Source: a virus. Taken from it: a DNA stretch of 64,000 nucleotides. The position numbers and the translations under genes were made by a program. Positions within the stretch are counted from its first letter, which is position 1. Each line of letters begins with the position of its first letter. This document shows, piece by piece, positions 9,703 to 19,565 of the stretch. Location: positions 62,001 to 126,000 of the IMG/VR virus record IMGVR_UViG_3300025917_000001; one strand, 5' to 3'. A model generated the notes under the pieces. It was not told where the DNA came from. It made no database searches and worked only from the letters and a program-made list of their open reading frames with translations.

Positions 9703-12700
9703 ATGTTCCGCTTTCGTTCATTTTTTTTATTATTTGTTGTTCCATTTTGTATTTATGCTGTGCCGACAGAGCGGACAGTATTAGTCATATTAGCTAATAC
9801 AAATTTCACCATATCTGGCACACCAACATTCGTTGCAGTACCATGTACCAGTAATCAAGTCAATGAAACATTATGGCTAAACGGAACAAGCAACGTTGAC
9901 GAATGGATGGACACTGCTACACTTGATAACGTGCGTTTATCAGATCCCACAGACAGAACTAAAAGCTTTATTGCTGGACCATATACAATCATTCAAGCAG
10001 GAACAGCATGTAATATTGCATTATGGAAACAAGAACTGATAGCTGACACAGTTGCTGAACATGGATCTTGGATGCCGCTGATAGATGGAGTGTCACCAAA
10101 CTATGATCACATAATCATAGTCATGCCGAATCAAACAGTTTCTGGAGGCGACTGTGTAGGAAACGTTCTAGCACCGGTACCTGGGAACTGGTCGTTTGTG
10201 TTTGATTGTGAATCACCAGCAGCATATGCGCATGTTCTTATGCACAACCTTGGCCTGGGACATTCAGGAAACATAGTGTGCCCCTGCGATGTGTTCCCGA
10301 ATGCAACATGTAACGAAACATTTGTATCAAATGAAGAAGAAGGAAATTGTGCTGAGCTTGGTGGATCAACTGATATCATGGGTGGATACGAAATTCCATC
10401 GGTTTACCAATACCTGACAAGAACACTGAGCATTGAACATTTACTTGCAAGTGGTTGGATATCACCAAGCATGGTCATTGACATGTACGATCCTATGACG
10501 TTTATGGGTATCTACAATTACAACTTATCCTTGGATAATACAGTCGCGGGAGTGCGGGTTTACTCACCCGTAAATGAGACATACTACTACATCTATTGTA
10601 TACAGCCTTCGTCTCCATACGTAGTTCCGTTCTTAAACCCAATACCTGCATTACTTCAGGTTGATTCATATGCAAATGTGACAAGTGAATTTCCAAACAA
10701 TGATCTCACTGGAACAACAACAGCCGTACTGGCAACTCAGTTGATAGACATTGAACCCGGTTTTGGATTCACATTCCAGCTACTGGATGATGTAAGGTTA
10801 TCGCTTTTCCGTAGTAATTCAGATAATTCAACTGGACAATGCAACGTTGAAATAACAATTGAACAGTTTGGTATCATAGACATGTTTCTTGGACTGAGCC
10901 TTGCTGAGAGAGGAGATCCAGACAAGGGTGTTGAATACTTTTGGCTTGCAAGCTATCTGGACACCAACAACGCCACCGTGACATACGACCTTGTATTCAC
11001 TGACATAGTCCCTCTTCCAACACCGGGACTGCTATACACTGTGTTCTTCAATTCAGTGCCACGCGACCCATTAAAATACTATCCATTTCCGACACTGGGA
11101 GTGATACAAGCATATGCTTTTGCTGGTCCTCTGAATCTGAACATAACTACGTACATGCTGAACCTTACAAACAACGGTACTGTTGCTGACATAACGCTAA
11201 ATGGCACATGGACGCTTTTGACTGACAGTAGCGGGGATTACTACCAGACAGATGTCTTAAACTCCACAATGAGATTTAGAAACATCGAGCCATTCTTTGG
11301 AAGTGTCAACTGTGACATAAACTTTTATTGGGTAAACGATCAAATCACCGAACTGAATGCTGCGCTGCTTATCATCCAAGCTGCTGATAACCTGGAAATA
11401 TTTACAGTATACGAAAATGCATCTGGAGATCCGACTGTTGGAAATCAGTTTGTGCTCAACATTGGTAACTTTTTCACGGATGATGGTTTTATCACCATTT
11501 ACGTTACTCCAATCAACAATACCAACACGTCACTGACCATGACCTCGCAAGCGGTTGAATACATATGCACAAAGGAACGTGACACACAGACTGGGGACCG
11601 TTCAACAATCATGATTGTTGTCAATACCATAAACGATGGTGCATTCAGTGCTAGTTTGTCTCCTTCATGTAACGACACTGTGATAAGTGACATATACAAC
11701 AACACTGTATCGCCTGGGTACTCACAAGCATCATACGGCAAATTCAACTTACCTTTAAACATTTCGTTTGTTGCAAACATACCAAATGTGACAGTGACCA
11801 ACCACACTGCTTGCGAGATTGGAGATTGGGCAGTGTCAATATTCCAAGCCATGTCTCTAATTTACCCAGAGATCATATTCAGACTGATTGTTACACCGCC
11901 GTTCGCATTTGATTTCGTACCTGCATACGATCACATAATATTTGTACTACCAGATGCAGGGTGTCCATGGTCTACGTTAGGAACTGTATTTCATCCATTG
12001 TCAATCATGACAGATTGCTCATCCATAAGCGCTCCGCAAATGTATCATGGCATAGGTAGAAACTTGGGCTTGTCAAACGCTGGAACTTTTGATTGTGGAT
12101 GTTACTTGGGTGGAAACTGCACAGGATGCTTCACTTTCGGAGATGATACAGACATGATGGGTTGGCCTGATGCTGTGCACAATGATCTAAACAGTATATT
12201 CAGCGGTGCACAACGATCTGGCATTGGTTGGTTAAACCCGTTGAGAGGCCTTGATGCTGGATTTCCAGACTTTGCACTTAACCGACCGTTTTATGCTTGT
12301 ATGTCACACTTGGATATGCCTGATGATGATGATCCACCTGTTAACATATCGTCTGTCATATTCACAAACGGTACTTCTGATGTTGCTGAATCACAGTACA
12401 CATACTACTATTTCACATGCAGAAATGACATCTTTAATGGAGACAATAGTACCGTGCTACAAATCCATGTGTCACCTGGAGTTTTCAAGTTCCAATTAGC
12501 ACAACCTGCTGAAACCATACATCTGTATGATACACTGATCAACTATGGTGATTCAGTTAACATCACAATCAACGACACATTCACAATGATGATAACACTT
12601 TTCAATACTACGTCTTCGTACGGGTGCCTAGCACTGTTTCAAAATGCACACCCCAATATAACGGCAAACCAAACCCTGATAACAAACTTATCAAGGCCAG

Positions 12701-13245
12701 CATATGACATTTGCTCAATGTTCCCTGTACCGCCAATCATAACAACTGGAAGTACAGCAACGACAGGCACAACCGGCACTACTGGAACAACGGGCACAAC
12801 TGGTACGACCGGTACAACGGGCAGTACAGGCACAACTGGTACTACTGGAACGACAGGAACTACAGGGACAACGGGGACAACTGGAACAACAGCTACCACT
12901 GCTACTGTAACAACTACAACTTCGTCTTCTGTTACGACAGCTACAATATCAACTGAATCATCAACTAGTAGCACAACCGCACCAGTCACAGCATCATCAT
13001 ATGGAAGAGAAGCCGTTATGTGGTCACTATACTTTGCATTACCGCTGTCCATACTTGTAGCGCTTTTGTTTTTGGTGATATGCATTGGCACATCATCAAC
13101 TGGTGGTTCATCACGGACAGCAGACCAGTTTATGTCATATTACGACGATTACAACGACAACGGACCACCATCGACATCTGTATCATTGCGTGGTATTAAC
13201 CTCATACAGCGGGGGCAAGCACATTATTTCAGACAACATGATTAG
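9703..13245 (+). CDS. Large secreted/membrane glycoprotein with two degenerate gametolysin-like domains
   Basis: The ATG at 9703 starts a signal peptide (MFRFRSFFLLFVVPFCIYA). The 1180-aa product is rich in NxS/T sites and has two related ectodomains. The first contains HVLMHNLGLGHSG (about residues 180-192), matching the HExxHxxGxxH zinc motif of peptidase family M11 (gametolysin) except that the catalytic Glu is Val. A Met-turn-like DIMGG follows. The second repeats the pattern (YHGIGRNLGLSNAG, then DMMGW) with the ligands also lost. A Thr-Gly mucin-like stalk (about residues 1014-1066), a transmembrane segment (LYFALPLSILVALLFLVICIG) and a short cytoplasmic tail follow. It is probably a virion surface glycoprotein using a dead protease fold for binding. 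M11 is known from algae and some protists. Confidence 0.7.
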   Translation: MFRFRSFFLLFVVPFCIYAVPTERTVLVILANTNFTISGTPTFVAVPCTSNQVNETLWLNGTSNVDEWMDTATLDNVRLSDPTDRTKSFIAGPYTIIQAGTACNIALWKQELIADTVAEHGSWMPLIDGVSPNYDHIIIVMPNQTVSGGDCVGNVLAPVPGNWSFVFDCESPAAYAHVLMHNLGLGHSGNIVCPCDVFPNATCNETFVSNEEEGNCAELGGSTDIMGGYEIPSVYQYLTRTLSIEHLLASGWISPSMVIDMYDPMTFMGIYNYNLSLDNTVAGVRVYSPVNETYYYIYCIQPSSPYVVPFLNPIPALLQVDSYANVTSEFPNNDLTGTTTAVLATQLIDIEPGFGFTFQLLDDVRLSLFRSNSDNSTGQCNVEITIEQFGIIDMFLGLSLAERGDPDKGVEYFWLASYLDTNNATVTYDLVFTDIVPLPTPGLLYTVFFNSVPRDPLKYYPFPTLGVIQAYAFAGPLNLNITTYMLNLTNNGTVADITLNGTWTLLTDSSGDYYQTDVLNSTMRFRNIEPFFGSVNCDINFYWVNDQITELNAALLIIQAADNLEIFTVYENASGDPTVGNQFVLNIGNFFTDDGFITIYVTPINNTNTSLTMTSQAVEYICTKERDTQTGDRSTIMIVVNTINDGAFSASLSPSCNDTVISDIYNNTVSPGYSQASYGKFNLPLNISFVANIPNVTVTNHTACEIGDWAVSIFQAMSLIYPEIIFRLIVTPPFAFDFVPAYDHIIFVLPDAGCPWSTLGTVFHPLSIMTDCSSISAPQMYHGIGRNLGLSNAGTFDCGCYLGGNCTGCFTFGDDTDMMGWPDAVHNDLNSIFSGAQRSGIGWLNPLRGLDAGFPDFALNRPFYACMSHLDMPDDDDPPVNISSVIFTNGTSDVAESQYTYYYFTCRNDIFNGDNSTVLQIHVSPGVFKFQLAQPAETIHLYDTLINYGDSVNITINDTFTMMITLFNTTSSYGCLALFQNAHPNITANQTLITNLSRPAYDICSMFPVPPIITTGSTATTGTTGTTGTTGTTGTTGTTGSTGTTGTTGTTGTTGTTGTTGTTATTATVTTTTSSSVTTATISTESSTSSTTAPVTASSYGREAVMWSLYFALPLSILVALLFLVICIGTSSTGGSSRTADQFMSYYDDYNDNGPPSTSVSLRGINLIQRGQAHYFRQHD

Positions 13246-13313
13246 TTAAACAAAACGTGTTTTTTTGATTTGGTTCATTTTTGAATACTGTTACAAACAA
13301 AATCCATTTTGTT

Positions 13314-14135
13314 TTAGTCATGATTCACATCTGTCTTCACCAAGTTTGAGAGAATATTTATAATGTCCGTCGCATAGTTATGTTCCACACCAACGATTTG
13401 TGTGACGCATTTTCCCTTAATGAGCTCATGTTGCAAAGCGTTGCGATGCTCTCTTGTCAAACTATCTAGGTACTTCTTTTCCAATAGAGATTCATTTGAT
13501 CTACTTCTCTTCTTTATGTTTTCCATACAGCGATCACCTGATGCATCCAGCAAAATTATGTAATCGGGTACAGGGTGTCCAATATCTAGAAGAACTTGTT
13601 GGAATGTTTGCATGTGTGCTTTGAAGTATGCTTCTGACATGTATTCCATGGAGAAGTTTGCAGCACTAAACGCGATCTCACGTACAATGCCAGTATCAAT
13701 AAAGATAACAGAATCTCCTTGTGATTTGAGTCCTTCCATGGCATCTGCATTTTTGAGACGTCCAATCTTCATTACTTCTTGGAACATAGACGAGTATTTA
13801 CGTGGGTTCTCGTTGAACTTTTTCAGCATTTCCGTATCTATGCTTTCTCCCAAGCAGGTTATGTTAATGTGATTCGACAACACGGCCTTACAGTTTTCGA
13901 TAAACTTGGTCTTTCCAACTCCAATATTTCCTTCTATGCATATCGTTTTTCCGCGAAGTTTGTCGACTAGCTTTTGAATATTGGCGTCTGAACGAAATGA
14001 AGGAAGGGTTGTAATGAGCATAGGTTTTTGTGCCGCAGAATTAAATGATGTTCCATCACGTCCTTGTACAACTTTTCTTCCTGTTGATGGGGATTTTGGT
14101 AAAACAAAAGTTTGAACTTCTAGTGTGTCGCACAT
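13314..14135 (-). CDS. Deoxynucleoside kinase family protein, 273 aa
   Basis: The P-loop GNIGVGKT lies at residues 69-76, preceded by the CIE strand that is standard for the deoxynucleoside kinase / thymidine kinase family. The lid/arginine region is also family-like: LLDASGDRCMENIKKRSRSNESLLEKKYLDSL. The usual ER(S) base-region motif appears as IDTGIVREIAF. The enzyme would phosphorylate deoxynucleosides to monophosphates for genome replication. The first 50 residues are an extra Ser/Lys-rich extension. It shares the nucleotide pathway with the guanylate kinase at 55056. Which nucleoside it uses cannot be told from sequence alone. Confidence 0.85.
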   Translation of the reverse strand: MCDTLEVQTFVLPKSPSTGRKVVQGRDGTSFNSAAQKPMLITTLPSFRSDANIQKLVDKLRGKTICIEGNIGVGKTKFIENCKAVLSNHINITCLGESIDTEMLKKFNENPRKYSSMFQEVMKIGRLKNADAMEGLKSQGDSVIFIDTGIVREIAFSAANFSMEYMSEAYFKAHMQTFQQVLLDIGHPVPDYIILLDASGDRCMENIKKRSRSNESLLEKKYLDSLTREHRNALQHELIKGKCVTQIVGVEHNYATDIINILSNLVKTDVNHD

Positions 14136-14642
14136 TTTTTTGTTTTTTTTTAGTGTCGTATTGAATTTTGGAGTCTAAAGTCTGTTAACTTGAAACTATT
14201 TAATATGTCAATACTAACCTTATTATGAAAAGTCACAATGAAATATTAAAATCCTATATCCTAGATCTCACGCTATGCTAGATTTTAATAGCACGCGCAG
14301 TTGGCTTTAATATGTCGATGAATTAAAAAAATATAAACCGGGTTGAGTCAACTCTCCCGTGCTCCGGTCAAATATAAAATATTAGAGACCAGTGTTTGAC
14401 TACGATTCATTAAAGTTCTCATTCCATTGGGATAAGACGAAACACGTGTTATCGATCTTGACATCTGAACGCCGTTTCTTATGTAGGTATACCCATGCAG
14501 AGACATATCAAACATCCGTTGTTATATCAGACTGTCAATTAGTCTCATAAACATACTCGTTTAATTACCGTGGTGTTTCCGAATAATAGGGAAACATTGT
14601 GGTGGTTAAACAAGTCAATGAAGCAACGTTAAACACACAATA
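14136..14642. other. Gene-poor intergenic region with small inverted repeats
   Basis: About 500 nt between the divergent genes at 14135 and 14643, AT-rich. At 14336-14370 there is a nested inverted repeat: ACCGG / CCGGT outer arms enclosing GTTGA-G-TCAAC. I see no convincing exon or ORF. Confidence 0.4.
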
Positions 14643-14924
14643 ATGAAAAATGACGCAAATGTATGTCATATGCTCGTTGCTATTTTTCTTCCAAAGAATA
14701 CACCCGATACAATCGACGGTCCAGCTGTAAGCACATATATTGACAGGTATTCATTAAATCGGTTCGTGTCTATTGCAATATTTGAAAATGCAACCGGTAT
14801 CATAATTATCATCGAAATGATCGCATGCAAGCATGTGAACGTTATGTACACCAGAAATATACGTTTGATTGTTTCGTCGCTCTTGATTTCGTTATTATGC
14901 CTATATGGTATTAATACATTATGA
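14643..14924 (+). CDS. Small two-span membrane protein, 93 aa
   Basis: ATG at 14643. Two hydrophobic segments, IAIFENATGIIIIIEMIA (about residues 44-61) and LIVSSLLISLLCLYGI (about 75-90), suggest a hairpin membrane protein. It ends 2 nt before the stop of the convergent membrane protein at 14927, a tight packing that supports it being real. No family is recognised. Confidence 0.45.
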   Translation: MKNDANVCHMLVAIFLPKNTPDTIDGPAVSTYIDRYSLNRFVSIAIFENATGIIIIIEMIACKHVNVMYTRNIRLIVSSLLISLLCLYGINTL

Positions 14925-14926
14925 AT

Positions 14927-15304
14927 TCATATATAATCATACATTACAGCAAATATGATGATCCAGGCAATGGATAAGCAGGACATTGCGATCATTATGT
15001 ATGCCCATATCGACCGGTCTATCATTTCAGGTACAGCAACAACTTGCACAACATTGAGCACAATTACAACAGGCTGCGTTATGATTGATAACACAAGCAC
15101 AGACAATAGAATATCCTTGAGCTGAACATTAGCTTGTTCTTCATCAATGTACTTCTCTCCAGACGAGTTTTTTCCAGATCTGCCTCGCATCGGGAACAGT
15201 ATACCAGTTTTCACGTGTTTATCTTCAGTTATAAGTATTTCATCTTCTCCATACTTTGATTTTTCTCTGTAGCCAGTCTCCGTGTTTTCATTTGGATAAT
15301 CCAT
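14927..15304 (-). CDS. Small two-span membrane protein, 125 aa
   Basis: ATG at 15304. The hydrophilic N-terminal 60 residues (MDYPNENTETGYREKSKYG...) are followed by two long hydrophobic helices (LLSVLVLSIITQPVVIVLNVVQVVAV and YIMIAMSCLSIAWIIIFAVMYDY). The likely topology has both ends on the same side. It may be a virion envelope or host-membrane protein; unknown family. Confidence 0.6.
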   Translation of the reverse strand: MDYPNENTETGYREKSKYGEDEILITEDKHVKTGILFPMRGRSGKNSSGEKYIDEEQANVQLKDILLSVLVLSIITQPVVIVLNVVQVVAVPEMIDRSIWAYIMIAMSCLSIAWIIIFAVMYDYI

Positions 15305-15464
15305 ATGGGGGGTTGACAGTGACTTTGATTAACAAATTAGATGAACGACATTATGACAACTAAAAATACTCTTTTAAAACAAACTTGTCCCAATGTGAAA
15401 TACAAACAAAACATATGGTTTACTATGTCAAGGGTTTATTTTCGCTTTCATTTATCTTTTTTTT

Positions 15465-16472
15465 TCACTTGGTGCGTTGAACAGGTGCGGAGTTGAGGCC
15501 TTGTTGGAGTCTACTAATGAGACCAGAAGAGAGACCAAGGTTGCCATTGAGGTGTGCATAATGATCAGGGTTCTTCATGGCAAAATCGTGTGCTGCAGTT
15601 CCTTCTTGTGGCATTTCAATTCTTCTTTCGCTTGTTACCTTGGTTGTTGTTGTCTCCATACCAACATTGTCTCTTTGTTGTTCGTAACCGGTGTTTACGC
15701 TCTTCTTTTCAGCTTGGTTTACAGCGAACGGATGGAATCGGGATTGAGTCAATGCCATTGATGATTTTTCCTTGTATGAGCTTGCTGGGTTTCGGAGCTC
15801 CATTTGTTGTCTCATCAACTTTTCGTAAAGTTGTTCAGAAGGGTTTTGGGCACCCTTTTGTGTTGCAGACAAGTTTTGAGCGTACACAAGTTCTTCTTGA
15901 AGTCTCTTTACTTCAGCTTTGTACTTTTCATTTTCTTCCAAGAACGAGTTACTGTATGCAAGAATAGTATGAAGTCCTTCTCCATTTTCAATGAGTGACG
16001 TCAGAGGTAGGTTAGCAGTGTCTGGGTTTGTGAATGGGTTAAGTTTGTTAACCATCGCAGCTGCTTTGTTGTCATCCTTTTCAATGGCTTTTGCTGCCTT
16101 GAAGAGGTTGTCTTGAAGTTTCTTGTTCAATTCACTGGCCTGTCGCTTAGCAAAGTCTTCACTCGCACGTAATGCATCATTTTGTTGTTTTGTTTGACTG
16201 AGATTAAATTGGGATTGGATAATGAGTGCAACCAGTTTTTCTGAAGGAAGTGCTTTCAGTTGTTCTGGATCGTAGCCCATCTTGATAACTTGTTGAAGTT
16301 GCTCGTTTGTTAGGCCTAATGCAACATCTGTGGTTTGTTGTTGTTGATTTGGTTGAGTATTTGGTTGTTGTTGTTGAGTTTGATTTACAGGAACTGTATT
16401 GGCAACGGTACCAGGTTGAGCAACTTGCTGTGTTGGTACAGCGGTTGTTTGTTGTTGAGTTTGGTCAGACAT
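15465..16472 (-). CDS. Possible nested scaffold-only product, 335 aa
   Basis: An in-frame ATG at 16472 (Met202, MSDQTQQQTT) begins exactly where the protease-like domain ends and the Gln-rich scaffold starts. The N-terminal MSDQ also resembles the MSDR start of the full product. Herpesviruses make a separate, more abundant scaffold from a nested gene (UL26.5 within UL26); the same arrangement is possible here. No promoter evidence is visible. Confidence 0.3.
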   Translation of the reverse strand: MSDQTQQQTTAVPTQQVAQPGTVANTVPVNQTQQQQPNTQPNQQQQTTDVALGLTNEQLQQVIKMGYDPEQLKALPSEKLVALIIQSQFNLSQTKQQNDALRASEDFAKRQASELNKKLQDNLFKAAKAIEKDDNKAAAMVNKLNPFTNPDTANLPLTSLIENGEGLHTILAYSNSFLEENEKYKAEVKRLQEELVYAQNLSATQKGAQNPSEQLYEKLMRQQMELRNPASSYKEKSSMALTQSRFHPFAVNQAEKKSVNTGYEQQRDNVGMETTTTKVTSERRIEMPQEGTAAHDFAMKNPDHYAHLNGNLGLSSGLISRLQQGLNSAPVQRTK

Positions 16473-17075
16473 GCGGACTGGTGCACTTGGTAGTATCTTG
16501 TTACTGTAAGGTAGACCAGTGAAGGTAACAGGTTTAATATTGGGGTCAGGTTTGGTGACGTTCAGAGGTAATCCTAGGGGGTTTGCTATATAGCTAGTGG
16601 CTCCTCTTTTAAGTTGTGATTCAGGCATGGTATATAGAATCATGCAATTTTCTTGACCAGGAGTGTCAACTAATCCAACCGCAATCGGTTTCTTGTAAAC
16701 ATCAAATATACGGGGGTTACCTGGCCTCGGCTTTGACTCAGTGGAGAATGCAATCGATAATGCTTTTAATCCACCAGGTTTTCCAACACCGTTTTGGATG
16801 ATTTTTTTCCCACCATCGGTACTAGCATCAACATAGCCAACAATGTGCTTGTCATTTTTCTTGCCACCCCATGAGCTTACGATTTTACCCACTTTATCGT
16901 TCATATTATGAACGCCTGTAAGAGGCAAGCCAGTTAGGTCCATTTTCTCAAGGTCTGTCGATGTCGCATCATCAAATGGGTCCTTGATGCTGTTAATGTC
17001 ATCAGTGTATCCTTGTCTTCTCGCTATACCAGCAAACCAAACATTTTCCAAATCCGATGTCAATCTATCACTCAT
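15465..17075 (-). CDS. Capsid maturation protease fused to scaffold (assemblin-like), 536 aa
   Basis: The ATG at 17075 gives MSDRLTSDLENVW; only a TTG lies upstream. Residues about 48-160 resemble herpesvirus assemblin. LPLTGVHNMNDKVGKIVSSWGG matches the LPINVDH...VGRVL strand with candidate catalytic His56. GGLKALSIAFSTE matches the active-site LPxxSLS loop with candidate Ser107. IFDVYKKPIAVGLVD matches the FxHVALCxVG strand, but the second His is missing (Asp125, Val126, Tyr127 there). Residues about 200-450 are Gln-rich and then coiled coil, like a scaffold, and a basic tail ends PVQRTK. In herpesviruses the scaffold guides shell assembly and the protease releases it. This is family resemblance by eye; the fold and activity are not proven. 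Confidence 0.6.
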   Translation of the reverse strand: MSDRLTSDLENVWFAGIARRQGYTDDINSIKDPFDDATSTDLEKMDLTGLPLTGVHNMNDKVGKIVSSWGGKKNDKHIVGYVDASTDGGKKIIQNGVGKPGGLKALSIAFSTESKPRPGNPRIFDVYKKPIAVGLVDTPGQENCMILYTMPESQLKRGATSYIANPLGLPLNVTKPDPNIKPVTFTGLPYSNKILPSAPVRMSDQTQQQTTAVPTQQVAQPGTVANTVPVNQTQQQQPNTQPNQQQQTTDVALGLTNEQLQQVIKMGYDPEQLKALPSEKLVALIIQSQFNLSQTKQQNDALRASEDFAKRQASELNKKLQDNLFKAAKAIEKDDNKAAAMVNKLNPFTNPDTANLPLTSLIENGEGLHTILAYSNSFLEENEKYKAEVKRLQEELVYAQNLSATQKGAQNPSEQLYEKLMRQQMELRNPASSYKEKSSMALTQSRFHPFAVNQAEKKSVNTGYEQQRDNVGMETTTTKVTSERRIEMPQEGTAAHDFAMKNPDHYAHLNGNLGLSSGLISRLQQGLNSAPVQRTK

Positions 17076-17236
17076 GTTCGCGTTTTTCAACAGGGTGTGT
17101 ATATCAGTAACAAATATAGGTTAGGCATATACACCTGTTTCTTTTTATCCACAAACTTTGTAATTTTGGTAAAGCACAGCATCATTATGAGGGGTTGTTA
17201 TCTCTCTCTTTTCGTTTATAATCAAACACAAAATCA

Positions 17237-17806
17237 ATGGATGATTACGAAGACAGTAATGGCAGCTGGCAAGACAATTCTTATAGTCGTGCACCATCTC
17301 AGGATGCATACGTTGCTAAGGTAGAACGCTTAAAGAGATGGGATTCACTTGCGTGCATGGCACATTCATACATGATCCAGAAAGAGCGTGACTGGAATGA
17401 GGATTTTAGTAACAAATCACATAGCGAGCGTGCTTGGGACGATATCGTTGAAGGAAAGGGTTTCTTAGGTGAAGCGTTGACAATGATGCTCGACGAAAAG
17501 GTTAAAAGCACAAAGAACAGTGCCAGTACAAACACAAGTGAACCTAAACAGCAACAGCAAACCCCGGTCAACAACCTTATGAATTTTGGTGTGCCACTGC
17601 GGCATGAAGCACCACCAATACCAATTAGCAAAACGACACCAACTAAAAAGACTAGCGGACGCAAACTGGTATCAGAAGAGGACTTTAAAATTTACGAAAA
17701 ACCACCCAAAACAAAAACACCAGATAGTGCGCCTACCAAACAAGAAGCTAAAAGCCAAACGGCAGAAAAAAAGAAACACAAACACCCAAACCGAACAAAG
17801 CAATAA
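17237..17806 (+). CDS. Basic-tailed hypothetical protein, 189 aa
   Basis: ATG at 17237 (MDDYEDSNGSW). Residues 20-90 are charged and helical (VERLKRWDSLACMAHSYMIQ, DWNEDFSNKSHSERAWDD). Residues 95-189 are disordered and rich in Pro, Thr, Gln and Lys, ending with a strongly basic tail (EKKKHKHPNRTKQ) that could bind nucleic acid or direct nuclear import. It is divergent from the protease/scaffold gene, with about 160 nt between starts, so the two may be co-expressed. No family is recognised. Confidence 0.65.
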   Translation: MDDYEDSNGSWQDNSYSRAPSQDAYVAKVERLKRWDSLACMAHSYMIQKERDWNEDFSNKSHSERAWDDIVEGKGFLGEALTMMLDEKVKSTKNSASTNTSEPKQQQQTPVNNLMNFGVPLRHEAPPIPISKTTPTKKTSGRKLVSEEDFKIYEKPPKTKTPDSAPTKQEAKSQTAEKKKHKHPNRTKQ

Positions 17807-17906
17807 ACTATGTTGAGCAAAAGAACATCTACTGACATTTCGTGTGTCAAATATTGTCATTTGTAAAAGTTTTCGTTTTTGTTAAGTATTCAGATTCAAA
17901 AACGTA

Positions 17907-19381
17907 ATGCAAGTCAGTGTACGTACTTTTGTTATATGAATTAATATATGAAGGGCGTATTTCCTAAAGAGATATATAATCTTATATTGTGTCGGCTTGA
18001 CAAACATGGAGATTGGTTTAGAGTATCACTCGTATGCAAGCTATTCTACAACATAATGAAAGGAGTGATTGATATCAATTCACCGAACGCTTATGGATTC
18101 AACGCAGTTGGATATAGTATTCTCAGCAAGAACACAGAACGTTTGTTGATACACTTGTCAAACCCAAAGTTCAAATTGGATATGGCAAATCCATTGGACT
18201 TTCACATACATGATGGCATTATGATATATATTAGACGTTACGTGACTGCAATACACACGCAGTTACGTACCGCACAATACGTGGCAGAGATAGACGGACA
18301 GCCTGGCCCCAGAACTTCCAAATCATTTCCTTTTCTTGAAAGCCTACTTGACAATGAGGGGATACACGAGTTAGCAAAACATGGTCTACCTTTGCTTTTG
18401 ATCGCTTACTTGAAGACAAGAGACATAGACCTGATTCGCAAACTGTTAACAATGTTCCCATGTAGACCGCTGCTAGCAAGATTTTTCGTCAACAAATCGG
18501 ATTACGAAGACACCATAAAAGACATTGTAGAATGTCATTTGCCCTTGTTGGGTAGCGCTTATCTTGCCCATCTGTTTTGCGGGACACCTGTGACGAAAGC
18601 CAGTTACGCTGAACTGAACAAAAAATATCCAAACTACAAAAATTCGGATATGAAACCATGGCTAACATACAGAGAACTAGTAACGTTCTCTAAAGGATCA
18701 TTTTATGAAGTACCTTGCCCTGAAGATGACTCTCACGATGTCTCTTACTCAAAAACTACAAACTTTTCATTTAGAAAGCTATCAACAGGCCTAGTTAAAT
18801 GTAAAACCTCTGACAATGAAGTTGGATGGATTTCTGGCTTCGAAAGTCAAATGATGATGCAACTTCTGGATAGATCTGTATTTCATCACAGTTTCGAGAT
18901 AATCAAGGCTATCTTCCTAAAGTTAATAGAGCTAGCAGAAAAGTATTATGACAGCATTGTCAGTAATCACAATATTGGATCTCTTGTGCATCAACACTAC
19001 TTGTATGGTGCCGTCTGCAGCAAACACGATTGTCAACTTGCTAAAACTATGTTTCCGTTGCTTCAAGAAATTACAGAAGAACAAAAGCGCAGATTGGCCA
19101 AGCTAGTGCTCGGTAATCCAAGAAACCCTGAAACTTTAGAGTTTGTTCTCAAGTGGATTGGAAACAAATCCAAACTCAGCGCCGAGTGGAAATCAGATTA
19201 CACAAATGGGACTGATGGTGAAAAATTTAGTCTTCTGTTGGATCTACTCATAGATAACATCAACCCATCCACAGCCATACAAAAGGATGATACATCAAAA
19301 TCATCCTCGGAAAAGAAACATGAGCGACAAAATGAAGACAAACCCAAGAAGAAGAAAACCAAGAAACAGAAAACCAAATAG
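17907..19381 (+). CDS. F-box/ankyrin-like protein A, 479 aa, with 12-nt first exon
   Basis: The model joins exon 1 (17907-17918, encoding MQVS) to exon 2 (17954-19381) over a 35-nt intron (17919-17953, donor GTACGT, acceptor GAAG). The two paralogues have the same architecture, and in copy B it is the only way to start in frame. Residues 5-40 are F-box-like (GVFPKEIYNLILCRLD, then LVCKLFYNIM). An ankyrin-like unit follows (NAYGFNAVGYSILSKNTERLLIHLSNPKF). The long C-terminal region is shared with B and C, and the end is Lys-rich (KPKKKKTKKQKTK), a likely nuclear signal. Likely an adaptor for Cullin-type ubiquitin ligases (inference). An unspliced ATG at 17948 is the alternative start. Confidence 0.75.
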
Positions 19382-19565
19382 ACGCTTTGTACCAGCTGAA
19401 CACCACATTAAAATAACTTGTCACAGGAATCTGTGCCGTTTCACATTTTTGTGCCAAAACACAAAGTTTGGAAGTTCACATGTCAACATTTGTCATGCCG
19501 AAATTTTTTATTCACATTTGCGTATTTCGTTAAACAAATCAAATTCGTGATACAAACACATCATT

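Noticed and set aside
12741-12900. A long reverse-strand ORF (VVPVVPVVPV repeats) and plus-strand frames over the same DNA
   Set aside because: They are mirror readings of the Thr-Gly codon repeat in the glycoprotein stalk, not separate genes.
14927-15304. Bacterial or phage origin of the window
   Set aside because: Introns, polyadenylation signals, MYND, F-box, RGS and mucin-like features all point to a eukaryotic expression system; no ribosome-binding-site pattern was seen.
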